DNA of 64,000 bases from Fluoribacter gormanii (lineage in GTDB: Bacteria > Pseudomonadota > Gammaproteobacteria > Legionellales > Legionellaceae): positions 237,207-301,206 of the forward strand of contig NZ_FTNL01000001.1 in assembly GCF_900156395.1 (NCBI RefSeq), written 5' to 3'. Positions 29,309-38,266 of the stretch are shown one piece after another. The stretch's first letter is position 1. Every line of letters begins with the position of its first letter. The notes beneath the pieces were generated by a model. It was not told the DNA's origin and made no database searches. It saw only the letters and a program-made list of their open reading frames with translations. Made by a program: the position numbers and the translations under genes.

Positions 29309-31474
29309 TCACATCTCAACAGCTAAATTCGCATAAGCTAAAACAAGCCATTTAACACCATGCTCACTAAACTTCACCTGTACACGAGTATGTGCTCCAC
29401 TACCCTCAACTGCTAATACGATGCCTTGACCAAATTTTGCATGAGTCACACTTTGTCCCAAAGACAACCCAGATGTTTCTGGTACCACAGAAGGTTTATT
29501 TCGCGTAATAACAGGTGATTGAAATTTCGCCTTAATACGAATCTCATCAATTAACTCTTGGGGCAATTCCCTTAAAAATCGTGAAGGTCGATGATACTCT
29601 TCTCGTCCATATTGTCTTCGTATTTCAGCATACGACATAATCAGTTTGCGCATAGCACGAGTCATCCCCACGTAGCATAATCGACGCTCTTCCTCCAGAC
29701 GTCCTGGCTCGTCCAAAGACTGTTTTCCTGGGAACACCCCCTCTTCCATTCCCACTAAAAATACAATCGGAAACTCAAGGCCTTTAGCAGCATGCAAGGT
29801 CATCAAATGGACATAACGCTCGTGTTCTTCAGCCTGCATTTCTCCAGCTTCCAAAGAAGCATGGGCCAGGAATGCATTCACCAGAGGAATTTCTTCCTCG
29901 TCTTCTTGCTCATAACGAAATTGTTTTGCCGCATTGATTAATTCTTGTAAGTTATCCAGACGGGACTCCGATTTGTCCCCTTTGATTTTGCTAAAATGAG
30001 CATACAACCCACTCTGCTGAATTACTATAGATAACTGCTCATCCAATTCCATTGCTGTGGTATTTTGTTGTAATTGTTCGATTAATTCGATAAATTTCGT
30101 CAATGAAGAACCCGCCCGTTGAGCCATTTCACCTGATTGCAATAATGTTTTGGCTGCATGCCATAAAGAACATTGTTCCGATTTGGCATAATGACGCAGA
30201 TCATCAAGCGTTTTTTCACCAATACCCCGGGTTGGAAAATTAACAATACGCTCAAAAGCATTATCATCATCCGAATTCACTAATAAACGCAAATAAGCTA
30301 AAGCATCTTTTACTTCTGCTCGATCAAAGAAACGTAATCCACCATAAATGCGATAAGCAATTCCAGCACGTAATAATGCTTCCTCTAAAACCCTGGATTG
30401 AGCATTCGAACGATATAAAATAGCAATTTCATCAGCACTTACGCCTTGATTAATTTCCATCATAATTCGTTCACAGACAAAGCGTGCTTCCTCCAGCTCA
30501 TTAAAGGCACTGTAGACTATAATTTTTTCTCCAGTTGCGCCATTCGTCCATAAGTCTTTTCCCATCCGTGAATTATTATGTGTAATTAAAGCATTAGCTG
30601 CATCGAGTATGGTTGCTGTTGAACGATAATTTTGTTCCAAACGAATAATTTGTGTGTTTTTAAAATCCTGAGAAAATTGCTGAATATTCTCGACTTTCGC
30701 TCCTCGCCAACCATAAATCGATTGATCATCATCTCCGACTGCCAAAACAGCAGTATGTTCACCAGCAAGAAGACGTACCCATGCATATTGAATCGTATTG
30801 GTATCCTGGAACTCATCCACCAATATGGCTTGAAAACGTTGACGGTAATGATTAAGAATTTCCGGGTTATCACGCAATAATTCATGGGTCCGCAATAACA
30901 ATTCTGCAAAATCGATTACTCCTGCAGTCTGGCAGGCTTGTTCATATGCCTTATAAATATTGAGTAACGTTTTACCAGGTCCATAAGACAAAGTATGGAC
31001 GTGTTGGGGTCGTAGTCCTTCATCTTTACGTCCATTAATAAACGACTGAGCCTGTTTCACTGGCCATTGTTCTGAATCAAGATTTAATGAGGCAATCACT
31101 CGTTTAACCAGGCGCGCTTGATCTTCGGAATCTAAAATATGAAACAGCTCGGGCAAATTAGCTTCCTGATAATGTCGGCGGAGCAAGCGATGGCACAACC
31201 CATGAAAAGTTCCTACCCATAATCCCAATACAGGAGTACTCAACATATTATTTAAGCGCGCTCTCATTTCACCAGCCGCTTTATTAGTAAACGTTACGGC
31301 CAAAATTCCATGCGGTGAAATATGTTCCTCCTCAATGAGCCATGCAATGCGGCTAACCAAAACCTTCGTTTTACCACTCCCCGCCCCAGCAAGGACCAGC
31401 GTATTACCAAGCGGTGAAGTAACTGCTTCGCGTTGTCGCTCATTCAGCCCTTTAAGAATTGCAGCAAGAGTCAT
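29309..31474 (-). CDS. uvrD: DNA helicase II (UvrD)
   Basis: 721 residues. SF1A 3'-5' helicase for nucleotide excision and mismatch repair. Motifs run in order: LNERQREAVTSPLGNTLVLAGAGSGKTKVL (Q and Walker A), LAVTFTNKAAGEMRAR (Ia), ILVDEFQDTNTIQY (II), AVGDDDQSIYGWRGAK (III), LEQNYRST (IV), MTLHAAKGLEFPIVFLVGMEEGVFPG (V) and EEERRLCYVGMTRAMRKL (VI). The end SVTHAKFGQGIVLAVEGSG...VKFSEHGVKWLVLAYA is the UvrD-type Tudor-like C-terminal domain, which distinguishes it from Rep. Confidence 0.96.
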   Translation of the reverse strand: MTLAAILKGLNERQREAVTSPLGNTLVLAGAGSGKTKVLVSRIAWLIEEEHISPHGILAVTFTNKAAGEMRARLNNMLSTPVLGLWVGTFHGLCHRLLRRHYQEANLPELFHILDSEDQARLVKRVIASLNLDSEQWPVKQAQSFINGRKDEGLRPQHVHTLSYGPGKTLLNIYKAYEQACQTAGVIDFAELLLRTHELLRDNPEILNHYRQRFQAILVDEFQDTNTIQYAWVRLLAGEHTAVLAVGDDDQSIYGWRGAKVENIQQFSQDFKNTQIIRLEQNYRSTATILDAANALITHNNSRMGKDLWTNGATGEKIIVYSAFNELEEARFVCERIMMEINQGVSADEIAILYRSNAQSRVLEEALLRAGIAYRIYGGLRFFDRAEVKDALAYLRLLVNSDDDNAFERIVNFPTRGIGEKTLDDLRHYAKSEQCSLWHAAKTLLQSGEMAQRAGSSLTKFIELIEQLQQNTTAMELDEQLSIVIQQSGLYAHFSKIKGDKSESRLDNLQELINAAKQFRYEQEDEEEIPLVNAFLAHASLEAGEMQAEEHERYVHLMTLHAAKGLEFPIVFLVGMEEGVFPGKQSLDEPGRLEEERRLCYVGMTRAMRKLIMSYAEIRRQYGREEYHRPSRFLRELPQELIDEIRIKAKFQSPVITRNKPSVVPETSGLSLGQSVTHAKFGQGIVLAVEGSGAHTRVQVKFSEHGVKWLVLAYANLAVEM

Positions 31475-31671
31475 AAAAAAATTCCAGGAAAAAATCGATG
31501 GTGTATTCTATTAATAGATCCCACTATCTCGCAAGGGAAAGAAAATAGAAGCTATACTAATTATAATTATAATCTTGTTTTTTTACGCTAACGCGTATAC
31601 ATATTGCTTTCAAACGCTTCCCAGCGCAAAATAATGCAATATGGCAAAACAAAAATTCCTAAAGGACTAAA

Positions 31672-32634
31672 ATGCACTCACTCTATCCGTCAATTAAACC
31701 TTATGCGCAACATGAATTAAAAGTCAGTGCACTGCATACACTTTATATTGAAGAAACAGGCAATCCGGATGGATTGCCTGTTATTGTATTACATCCAGGC
31801 CCCGGTGCTTCTTCCGGAGATGGTTACCTTAGACGTTTTTTTGATCCGCAACATTATCGAATCATAATTTTTGATCAACGCGGTTGTGGACGCTCTACCC
31901 CTCACCTAGAAGTTCGTGAAAATACGACCAATTTGTTATTAGATGACATCGATGCCATCAGAGATTTTTTAGAGTTATCCGAATTTGTATTGTCTGGCGG
32001 TGGATGGGGTTCTTTACTTGCTTTACTTTACGCTCAAAAATTTCCGCAACAGATTAAAGCACTACAACTACATCAAATTTTTTTGGGAAGACAGCAAGAT
32101 TTCGACTGGTTTTATAAGCATGGTGCCAATCTGGTTTATCCTGACTACTGGCAAGAATTTACAAGCAGTGTTCCTGAAAACATGCTGGATAAAATCCCCC
32201 AATATTATGCCAATTGCTTGCAAGGCCCTAATGAACTCGCACGCATGAGTGCTGCAAAATCATGGGCATTGTGGGAAGCTCGTTGCAGCAGTTTACATCC
32301 TCATTTATATGTCATTGATCAATTCAGTGATCCTCATTTTGCCCTGGCTCTTGCAACATTAGAATCCCATTACATCAATAATCACTTTTTCATTGAAGAA
32401 AATCAGGTAATGGACAATGTTCATAAAATACGACATATCCCAACATACATCGTCCACGGTCGCTTTGATTTAATTTCTCCCCTGGCTGGTGCATTTGAAC
32501 TACATCAAGCAATACCGGCATCCAATTTAAGAATAGTGCGTGATGCGGGGCATTCAGATAGAGAGTCAGGTATCATTGACGCTCTAATTTATGCGAGTAA
32601 AGAAATTTCCAAACAAGGACTTGATGCATGTTGA
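31672..32634 (+). CDS. Proline iminopeptidase-like alpha/beta hydrolase lacking the nucleophile Ser
   Basis: 320 residues with the full sequence pattern of proline iminopeptidase: YIEETGNPDGLPVIVLHPGPG, RIIIFDQRGCGRSTPH, AKSWALWEARCSSL, IVHGRFDLISP (Asp266) and DAGHSDRE (His294). However, the nucleophile elbow, normally GGSWGS, reads GGGWGS, so the serine is Gly111 (codon GGA, 32002-32004). The oxyanion motif HGGPG is HPGPG. Peptidase activity by the usual mechanism is therefore not expected, although the rest of the frame is intact and conserved. It may be a pseudoenzyme or a recently inactivated gene. Its stop overlaps dtd by seven bases. Confidence 0.85.
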   Translation: MHSLYPSIKPYAQHELKVSALHTLYIEETGNPDGLPVIVLHPGPGASSGDGYLRRFFDPQHYRIIIFDQRGCGRSTPHLEVRENTTNLLLDDIDAIRDFLELSEFVLSGGGWGSLLALLYAQKFPQQIKALQLHQIFLGRQQDFDWFYKHGANLVYPDYWQEFTSSVPENMLDKIPQYYANCLQGPNELARMSAAKSWALWEARCSSLHPHLYVIDQFSDPHFALALATLESHYINNHFFIEENQVMDNVHKIRHIPTYIVHGRFDLISPLAGAFELHQAIPASNLRIVRDAGHSDRESGIIDALIYASKEISKQGLDAC

Positions 32635-33065
32635 TTGTAATCCAAAGAGTAACGCATGCCCGTGTAGATATTGATGGTGAAACAGTTGGAAAAATAGATC
32701 AGGGGCTTTTGGTACTCTGTGGATTTGAACCTGATGATACAGACCATAACATCAATAAAATGTTAGAGAAGTGCATCAATTATCGTATTTTTAGCGACAG
32801 CCAAGGTAAAATGAATTTAAGCCTTAAAGATGTTCAAGGTGGATTATTATTAGTGCCTCAATTTACCTTAATGGCCGAAACCCAAAAAGGTTTGCGTCCC
32901 AGTTTTTCGAACGCAGCACCACCTCAACTGGGTCGGGAATTATTTGATAATCTCTTGACGCGAGCCGCTCAGTTATATCCACAAATACAAAGTGGATCTT
33001 TTGGTGCCGACATGCAAGTTCACTTATGCAATGATGGGCCTGTGACTTTTTTGCTAAAGTTCTAA
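32628..33065 (+). CDS. dtd: D-aminoacyl-tRNA deacylase
   Basis: 145 residues. It hydrolyses D-aminoacyl-tRNA (and mischarged Gly-tRNA-Ala) to keep translation homochiral. QRVTHARVDIDGE, GLLVLCGFEPDDT, NYRIFSDSQGKMNLSL, KGLRPSFSNAAPP and the C-terminal NDGPVTFLLKF (Gly-cisPro motif) fit DTD. The motif normally SQFTL is PQFTL, with Pro77 replacing Ser. The start lies inside the previous gene, so translation may be coupled. Confidence 0.93.
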   Translation: MLIVIQRVTHARVDIDGETVGKIDQGLLVLCGFEPDDTDHNINKMLEKCINYRIFSDSQGKMNLSLKDVQGGLLLVPQFTLMAETQKGLRPSFSNAAPPQLGRELFDNLLTRAAQLYPQIQSGSFGADMQVHLCNDGPVTFLLKF

Positions 33066-33238
33066 TAAAATAGCATTAGACCTTTTGTTCTTGTTTTTAT
33101 CCTATGGCTATGCGCCGGACTCGGGCTCTAAAATACATTGTACTCAAAACGTCAACAGCTGCAGGAGTCACTATGATTGTTTGCAAGAACATCAAACTCG
33201 TGTAACATCGTTTACTAAGTCAAATAATAAAAAAAATC

Positions 33239-34000
33239 ATGCGATTAATTTCAATAATCATTAGTTTTACCGGTGGTCTTGCTTTAACTGGATGTGCTTG
33301 TAAGGGAACTAACCCCGCCGATCCTTTTGAACCGTTTAACCGCAAAATATATAAGTTTAATACTGCATTGGACAATGCAATTTTGAAGCCCACAGCAAAA
33401 ACATATCGGGCTGTTTTACCCGCTCCTGTTCGTAAAAGTATAAATAACTTTTACAACAACCTCGATCTTATTCCATCCGTAGGAAATGATCTTCTGCAAG
33501 CAGAGGGAAAATGGGCAATTCGAGACTCTTGGCGATTCATTATCAACTCATCTTTAGGTGTAGGTGGCTTATTTGACGTAGCCAAAACCTTTGGCTTACC
33601 CCCTCATTCAAATGATTTAGGTCTTACTTTAGCTAAATGGGGCGATAAAAATTCTCCATATCTAATGCTTCCCATATTAGGCCCAAGCACGCTTCGAGAC
33701 GGAGCAGGATGGTTATTCCAATTTGCGCTATATAGCCCCTATGTTTACATTAATAATGATGCCGTGGTGTACAGTCTATTAGCTCTACGTACAGTGGATT
33801 TACGCTCACAACTGCTAGATACTGAGCAAATAATGGATGAAGCTTTGGATAAATATGCCTTTATGAGAGATGCGTATTTACAATATCGAAATCATCTCAT
33901 CACAGGTGCTAATCAAGATACGGGCTCTCTTTATGTTGATGATAAAAAAGCCAATCAGGAAGCGGCTGCAGAAGTTGGTAATGATTATGTAGATGAATAA
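33239..34000 (+). CDS. mlaA: Outer-membrane lipoprotein MlaA (VacJ)
   Basis: 253 residues with a lipoprotein signal (lipobox LTGC, Cys19). The mature chain starts DPFEPFNRKIYKFNTALDNAILKPTAKTYRAVLPAPVRKSINNFYNNL and goes on to SSLGVGGLFDVAKTFGLPPHSNDLGLTLAKWG and PYLMLPILGPSTLRDG, which are the hallmark MlaA segments. MlaA removes mislocalised phospholipids from the outer leaflet of the outer membrane and passes them to MlaC. No mla ABC genes are in the window. The start has no clear ribosome binding site. Confidence 0.95.
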   Translation: MRLISIIISFTGGLALTGCACKGTNPADPFEPFNRKIYKFNTALDNAILKPTAKTYRAVLPAPVRKSINNFYNNLDLIPSVGNDLLQAEGKWAIRDSWRFIINSSLGVGGLFDVAKTFGLPPHSNDLGLTLAKWGDKNSPYLMLPILGPSTLRDGAGWLFQFALYSPYVYINNDAVVYSLLALRTVDLRSQLLDTEQIMDEALDKYAFMRDAYLQYRNHLITGANQDTGSLYVDDKKANQEAAAEVGNDYVDE

Positions 34001-34063
34001 TATTGGTACTTGAATACTTTATTGCCTGAGCTTCGCCCAGGCAGCCTTTATATGCCTTTTTGA

Positions 34064-35017
34064 TTAATCACGACATATCTTCTCAAGGCAACGTAAAAAA
34101 TCACCAGCGATATCAAGTTTTGTTTCAGCTTCTATTTCTCGTACACAGGTTGGGCTTGTAACATTAATTTCTGTTAAATAATCACCAATCACATCAATCC
34201 CGACAAAATACAAACCTTTGGCTTTGAGAGTAGGTCCTACTTGTTCACAAATCCACAGGTCTCTAGCTGTAATAGGTACTACCTCGCCACGTGCACCTGC
34301 AGCTAAATTACCTCGCAAATCGCCCTGTGCGGGAATACGTGCCAATGCATAGGGAACAGGTTCACCATTGATTAATAAAATGCGTTTATCACCAGTGGTT
34401 TTTATTTCATCAATATAACGTTGGGCAATAATCGTTTGCGTTTGATTTTTTGTTAGGACTTCTAAAATAACCGCTAAATTTTTTCCTTGCTCCTCCACAT
34501 GGAATACAGAGTTACCTCCCATCCCTTCAAGAGGTTTAAAAATAACCTGTCTATGCTCCTCCCAAAATGATTTCAACCGCTTAATATTTCGCGAAACAAG
34601 TGTAGTTGGACAACACTGAGGAAAATTTAAAGTAAAAAACTTTTCATTCGCATCACGCAAGCTTTGAGGTTTGTTGGCTACAAGAACTCCTTCGCGTTCT
34701 GCAAGTTCCAGACAATATGTAGTGTAAATGTATTCTGTATTAAAAGGAGGATCTTTGCGCATTAGTATGATATCAAACTCACCTAAAGGTTTTTCATATG
34801 AATCTTTAATCGTAGCCCAATTTTTGCTGTTTAAATCACCGATACTTAAATCAGAAACTTGTGCGAAAGCCCGTCCTTCCTTACAAAACAAATCTTCTTG
34901 AGTAAAAACAACACAAGACCAACCCATTTCTTGAGCTTTTTTGATCATAGCCAGAGTCGTATCTTTATAAGGTTTTAATTGATTTAAAGGGTCCAGCAAC
35001 ACAGCAAGTTTCATCAT
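34064..35017 (-). CDS. gshB: Glutathione synthetase
   Basis: 317 residues. ATP-grasp ligase joining gamma-glutamylcysteine and glycine. Features: LAVLLDPLNQLKPYKDTTLAMIKKAQEMGW, ILMRKDPPFNTEYIYTTYCLE, VFKPLEGMGGNSVFHVE (glycine-rich loop), RILLINGEPVPYALARIPAQGDLRGNLAAGARGEVVPIT and VGIDVIGDYLTEINVTSPTCVREIE. It overlaps gshA (TGATG at the junction), so the glutathione pathway is one unit. Two ATG codons (35017, 35014) are adjacent; the GGAGG upstream fits either. Confidence 0.96.
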   Translation of the reverse strand: MMKLAVLLDPLNQLKPYKDTTLAMIKKAQEMGWSCVVFTQEDLFCKEGRAFAQVSDLSIGDLNSKNWATIKDSYEKPLGEFDIILMRKDPPFNTEYIYTTYCLELAEREGVLVANKPQSLRDANEKFFTLNFPQCCPTTLVSRNIKRLKSFWEEHRQVIFKPLEGMGGNSVFHVEEQGKNLAVILEVLTKNQTQTIIAQRYIDEIKTTGDKRILLINGEPVPYALARIPAQGDLRGNLAAGARGEVVPITARDLWICEQVGPTLKAKGLYFVGIDVIGDYLTEINVTSPTCVREIEAETKLDIAGDFLRCLEKICRD

Positions 35018-36309
35018 TCACCTCCAATTGCTGCAATTTCTCTTGCTGCAGCAAGAGCTGCTAAGCGGGCAATAACCCCATAAACATAAAAACGATTGGA
35101 TTCATCTACCTCGGTTAAATCATCGCAAGGCATATTACACGCCTGGGCAAAAGCTAAAGGTTCAAAATGCATTCCTGGTGCATTCAGATTTTCATCAATA
35201 CCACGTTCTTGGTGAACTCGGTAAAATCCACCAACCACAAATTGACCAATCATATACACTACAGGCTCAGCAACAGAACCGTTTGGCATGGTTTCAAAAG
35301 TATATACGCCTTCTTGAATAATTACCCTATCCACTTTTCGACCACCTTTACTGGTCGACATTCTTGTACGCTGTTTTCTATTTAATTTATGTACGTCTTC
35401 TGCATCATGCACCATCATTACACTCATGCCATAAGTGCCATTATCGGCTTTAATGACGACAAATGGTTTCTCTTTTATTCCGTAGGTTGCGTATTTATCG
35501 TTCATTAAAGTGAGAATTTTCTCTACTTCGATGGCTAATCTGTCTATACCTTCCTGAGCCATGAAATCCAAGCCTTCTAGAGCACTAAAATAGGGATTGA
35601 TTAGCCATGAATCCATCCCTACTAATTCGGAAAACTCCATCGCAACTTCTTCATAAAAATTAAAATGACTGGATTTCAGGCGCGAAGACCAACCTAATTG
35701 TGCTGTAGGTCTTATCTTTTGTTTTATTCCTTGTAAAATTTCAGGAATACCCTGAGACAAATCATTATTCAACATAAGAAAACATGGATTAAAATTAGCC
35801 AATCCAACACGATCACCTTCACGCTGCATGGGTTCTAACAGGAGCGTTTCGCCCCCCTCAAGAACAATTTCAGTAGGTTCTTTAATTTCAGGATCTAAAC
35901 TACCAATACGAACTACAAAACCAGCTTTTATAAAAATAGTTCTTAAGACATTAAGACTTTTTAGATAAAACTTATTGCGTGTATGACTTTCTGGAATCAA
36001 TAAGATTCGAGTGCAATCTGGAAGATAATCGATTAATACAGACTGTGCCGCTTGAATGCATAATGGAAGAAATTCCGGATTCAAGTTATTAAACCCCGCT
36101 GGAAATAGATTCGTATCTACAGGTGCCAATTTGAATCCCGCATGCCGCAAATCGACAGACGATGTTAATGGGGGAGGCGTTTCTTTCCATTGGTGCCTAA
36201 ACCACGCCTCAATTGCTGCTATCTGATTTAAAACAATTTTTTCCACATGAAACAATGGCCCAGAGTGTGCTGTGGTCAAATGAGGAACAGGGATTTCATG
36301 TGCATTCAT
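35014..36309 (-). CDS. gshA: Glutamate-cysteine ligase, proteobacterial (GshA, TIGR02049-like) type
   Basis: 431 residues. This is the type unrelated to E. coli GshA, known from Acidithiobacillus, Xanthomonads and Legionella, and recognised by SVDLRHAGFKLAPVDTNLFPAGFNNLNPEF, LLIPESHTRNKFYLKSL, LGWSSRLKSSHF, PFVVIKADNGTYGMSVMMVHD and VVGGFYRVHQERGIDENLNAPGMHFEPL. It makes gamma-glutamylcysteine, the first step of glutathione synthesis, and is followed at once by gshB. Confidence 0.93.
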   Translation of the reverse strand: MNAHEIPVPHLTTAHSGPLFHVEKIVLNQIAAIEAWFRHQWKETPPPLTSSVDLRHAGFKLAPVDTNLFPAGFNNLNPEFLPLCIQAAQSVLIDYLPDCTRILLIPESHTRNKFYLKSLNVLRTIFIKAGFVVRIGSLDPEIKEPTEIVLEGGETLLLEPMQREGDRVGLANFNPCFLMLNNDLSQGIPEILQGIKQKIRPTAQLGWSSRLKSSHFNFYEEVAMEFSELVGMDSWLINPYFSALEGLDFMAQEGIDRLAIEVEKILTLMNDKYATYGIKEKPFVVIKADNGTYGMSVMMVHDAEDVHKLNRKQRTRMSTSKGGRKVDRVIIQEGVYTFETMPNGSVAEPVVYMIGQFVVGGFYRVHQERGIDENLNAPGMHFEPLAFAQACNMPCDDLTEVDESNRFYVYGVIARLAALAAAREIAAIGGE

Positions 36310-36514
36310 TCTTTCTCTCTTTGTATTTTTTTCGATGATGTTACCGGGGTTAACACAGAAATAAAAGATCTTATTGATTTTCTGTTATTATATTGCAAGT
36401 TCGATTTTTATGCCTGACATAATCTTTTAATTTTCATGATAGTACTAAAGAATAAGTTTTGTTTGGTTTAAAAAGTCCAACTAACATTGATTAACAACTA
36501 AAGGAACCTAATTC

Positions 36515-36796
36515 ATGATCAATGAGCTAATACAGCAATTTTCCACACAAATACAAACTTTTTTATATATCATGATGATTATCAATGGTATTTTACATTT
36601 GATTTTCGCTGGTGCCGTAGCCCACGATGCAGGCAATATGAATCGAACGGGGCAAAAACCCGTCCTGGTTTCTGCTGCTACCTGGGCGTTCGCTACATTG
36701 ATAGGCGGTGTTTTCACGGCAACAATTTATTGGCTACTCCACCACTCTACAATTACAAGACCCACAATAAGAGAGATTCGTTATGACCAACCCTAA
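36515..36796 (+). CDS. Small membrane protein upstream of a rhodanese
   Basis: 93 residues with two hydrophobic helices, about 16-36 (TFLYIMMIINGILHLIFAGAV) and 55-76 (SAATWAFATLIGGVFTATIYWLL). The connecting loop is polar (HDAGNMNRTGQKP). No known family is recognised. It overlaps the rhodanese start by 14 bases, so the two work or at least are translated together. AAAGGAA lies nine bases before the ATG. Confidence 0.75.
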   Translation: MINELIQQFSTQIQTFLYIMMIINGILHLIFAGAVAHDAGNMNRTGQKPVLVSAATWAFATLIGGVFTATIYWLLHHSTITRPTIREIRYDQP

Positions 36797-37142
36797 TATT
36801 AAAACAATTGATGTGCATCAACTAAAAAAAATGATGGATAATGATCCCAATCTTTGTTTAATTGATGTTCGAGAATTGGAAGAATGGCAAGAATTCCATA
36901 TTGCTAAAGCGATCCACATCCCTAAAGATCTCATTAAATCCTCTATTGCAGTTCAATTTCCTAATAAAAATCAGCCTATTTATTTACACTGTAAAGGTGG
37001 GGTTCGATCTTTATTTGCCGCTCAATCCTTAATGGATTTAGGCTATCAGGAAGTATATTCAGTAGAGGGTGGGATAATTGATTGGGCTATTTCGGGTTAC
37101 CCCATAGAACAGCAAAAGAAAGTATCAGAGCCGCAATTTTAA
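36783..37142 (+). CDS. Single-domain rhodanese-like sulfurtransferase
   Basis: 119 residues. LCLIDVREXXEWXXXHI-type start (LCLIDVRELEEWQEFHIAKAIHIP), then the active-site loop HCKGGVRS with the persulfide-forming Cys, and GYQEVYSVEGGIIDWAISGYP. It is cytoplasmic and could donate sulfane sulfur. The acceptor is unknown. Paired with the small membrane protein before it. Confidence 0.9.
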   Translation: MTNPNIKTIDVHQLKKMMDNDPNLCLIDVRELEEWQEFHIAKAIHIPKDLIKSSIAVQFPNKNQPIYLHCKGGVRSLFAAQSLMDLGYQEVYSVEGGIIDWAISGYPIEQQKKVSEPQF

Positions 37143-37237
37143 TTCTAAATCCTATCACAGTTTCATGCAGCAAAGGTATTCCGAAAAATAAGGTCCCACT
37201 TCGCTGCATATGACTATTATTGTTAAACCAATAGCAA

Positions 37238-37960
37238 TTAAAGGCTGCCATTAGCAAAAAGAGTATTGCTGATAGGCTCCAAAGAATCTTTGCCGGTAGG
37301 GGAATCCGAAGCAGGAGGAATCACCTTATCTGAAAACATCCTTGCACGATTTTTTATGTCAGAGTCTTTTACGAACTGTTGTTCCTTAGTCTGGTCAATC
37401 TCTTTTGCCCTGAAGTCCGCTACTTTTTTAACCAAGTCTTGCAGCACTTTTTCTACCTTATAATCCTTAATTTTTTTACTTGAAAATGGCTGTTTACTGG
37501 GGGGGAGATAACCTTTTCTTGGATCCGAATCAACATACACTTGTGCATGCATAAAATGACTCAAAGCATCATACATATCAATTAAATCTTTAGAGTCTGG
37601 GAAATTGTCCAGAGTAAGATTCAGGGATGTTGTTAATGCATTATATAGAGTACTGTTTTCGGGAGACAAAAAATATGGAGTTACAGTTCCTTGATAACTT
37701 TTATGAATTTGAGCACGAATATAGAATGCCGCTGCATTAAGTACACGTGTTTTATCATCTTTAATATCGGGTTGTTCAAGACAAATAAGAATTGCACGTA
37801 AGTATTTACACTGAATCGCTCGTTCAGGATGGCTAATGGAAAGAAGCCTTAATGACTTGGGTATATCTTTTTCATCCAAGTTATGACTTTTTAATTCAGT
37901 TGCAATACTTTCCCTAATGTATTTTGCCAATTTATCATATTCGACATACTGAAAACCCAT
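37238..37960 (-). CDS. Hypothetical Legionella-type protein, possible effector
   Basis: 240 residues; AAGGAGA lies before the ATG at 37960. Residues 1-185 are helical, with two regions of note: RLLSISHPERAIQCKYLRAILICLEQPDIKDDKTRVLNAAAFYIRAQIHKSYQG and LIDMYDALSHFMHAQVYVDSDPRKGYLP. The C terminus is polar and Ser/Pro-rich. No signal peptide, membrane segment or catalytic motif is seen and I do not recognise a family. Stand-alone gene in an intergenic-rich area; a secreted-substrate role is only a guess. Confidence 0.65.
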   Translation of the reverse strand: MGFQYVEYDKLAKYIRESIATELKSHNLDEKDIPKSLRLLSISHPERAIQCKYLRAILICLEQPDIKDDKTRVLNAAAFYIRAQIHKSYQGTVTPYFLSPENSTLYNALTTSLNLTLDNFPDSKDLIDMYDALSHFMHAQVYVDSDPRKGYLPPSKQPFSSKKIKDYKVEKVLQDLVKKVADFRAKEIDQTKEQQFVKDSDIKNRARMFSDKVIPPASDSPTGKDSLEPISNTLFANGSL

Positions 37961-38061
37961 TTCTGTTCTCCTTAAACTCCATGAATCGGGATTAGTAAAA
38001 TTTACTCCAACGCGAAGTTTAAACTAATTCATAAAGCCAGTCATGCAATTTCCTTTTACTC

Positions 38062-38097
38062 CTTAATTACTTTTTAATCTTTAAAAGTCAATAAAAT
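38062..38097 (+). promoter_or_regulatory. Weaker PmrA-like tandem TTAAT element
   Basis: CTTAAT at 38062 and TTTAAT at 38073 have the 11-base period of PmrA sites, and TAAAAT at 38092 may be a -10. The gap 37961-38266 is otherwise AT-rich and without genes. If real it would drive the phosphatase gene at 38267, about 170 bases away. Confidence 0.3.
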
Positions 38098-38266
38098 AGG
38101 GTCTATGATCTTGCTCCTATCCTGATAAAATAAACTCTTTTCGACACGCCTTCGTCTAATCCACTAGGGATTTTAAAATAGAAAAAATCTTTAAATTTAC
38201 CTTTTTGATTGCATTTTTATGCCCTGTTGATTAATTTACCTCTTTTATTCCGCATCAGGATAAGTT

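Noticed and set aside
36515..37142. Membrane protein plus rhodanese as a toxin-antitoxin or defence pair
   Set aside because: Rhodanese motif is that of a normal sulfurtransferase and the membrane protein has no toxin features.
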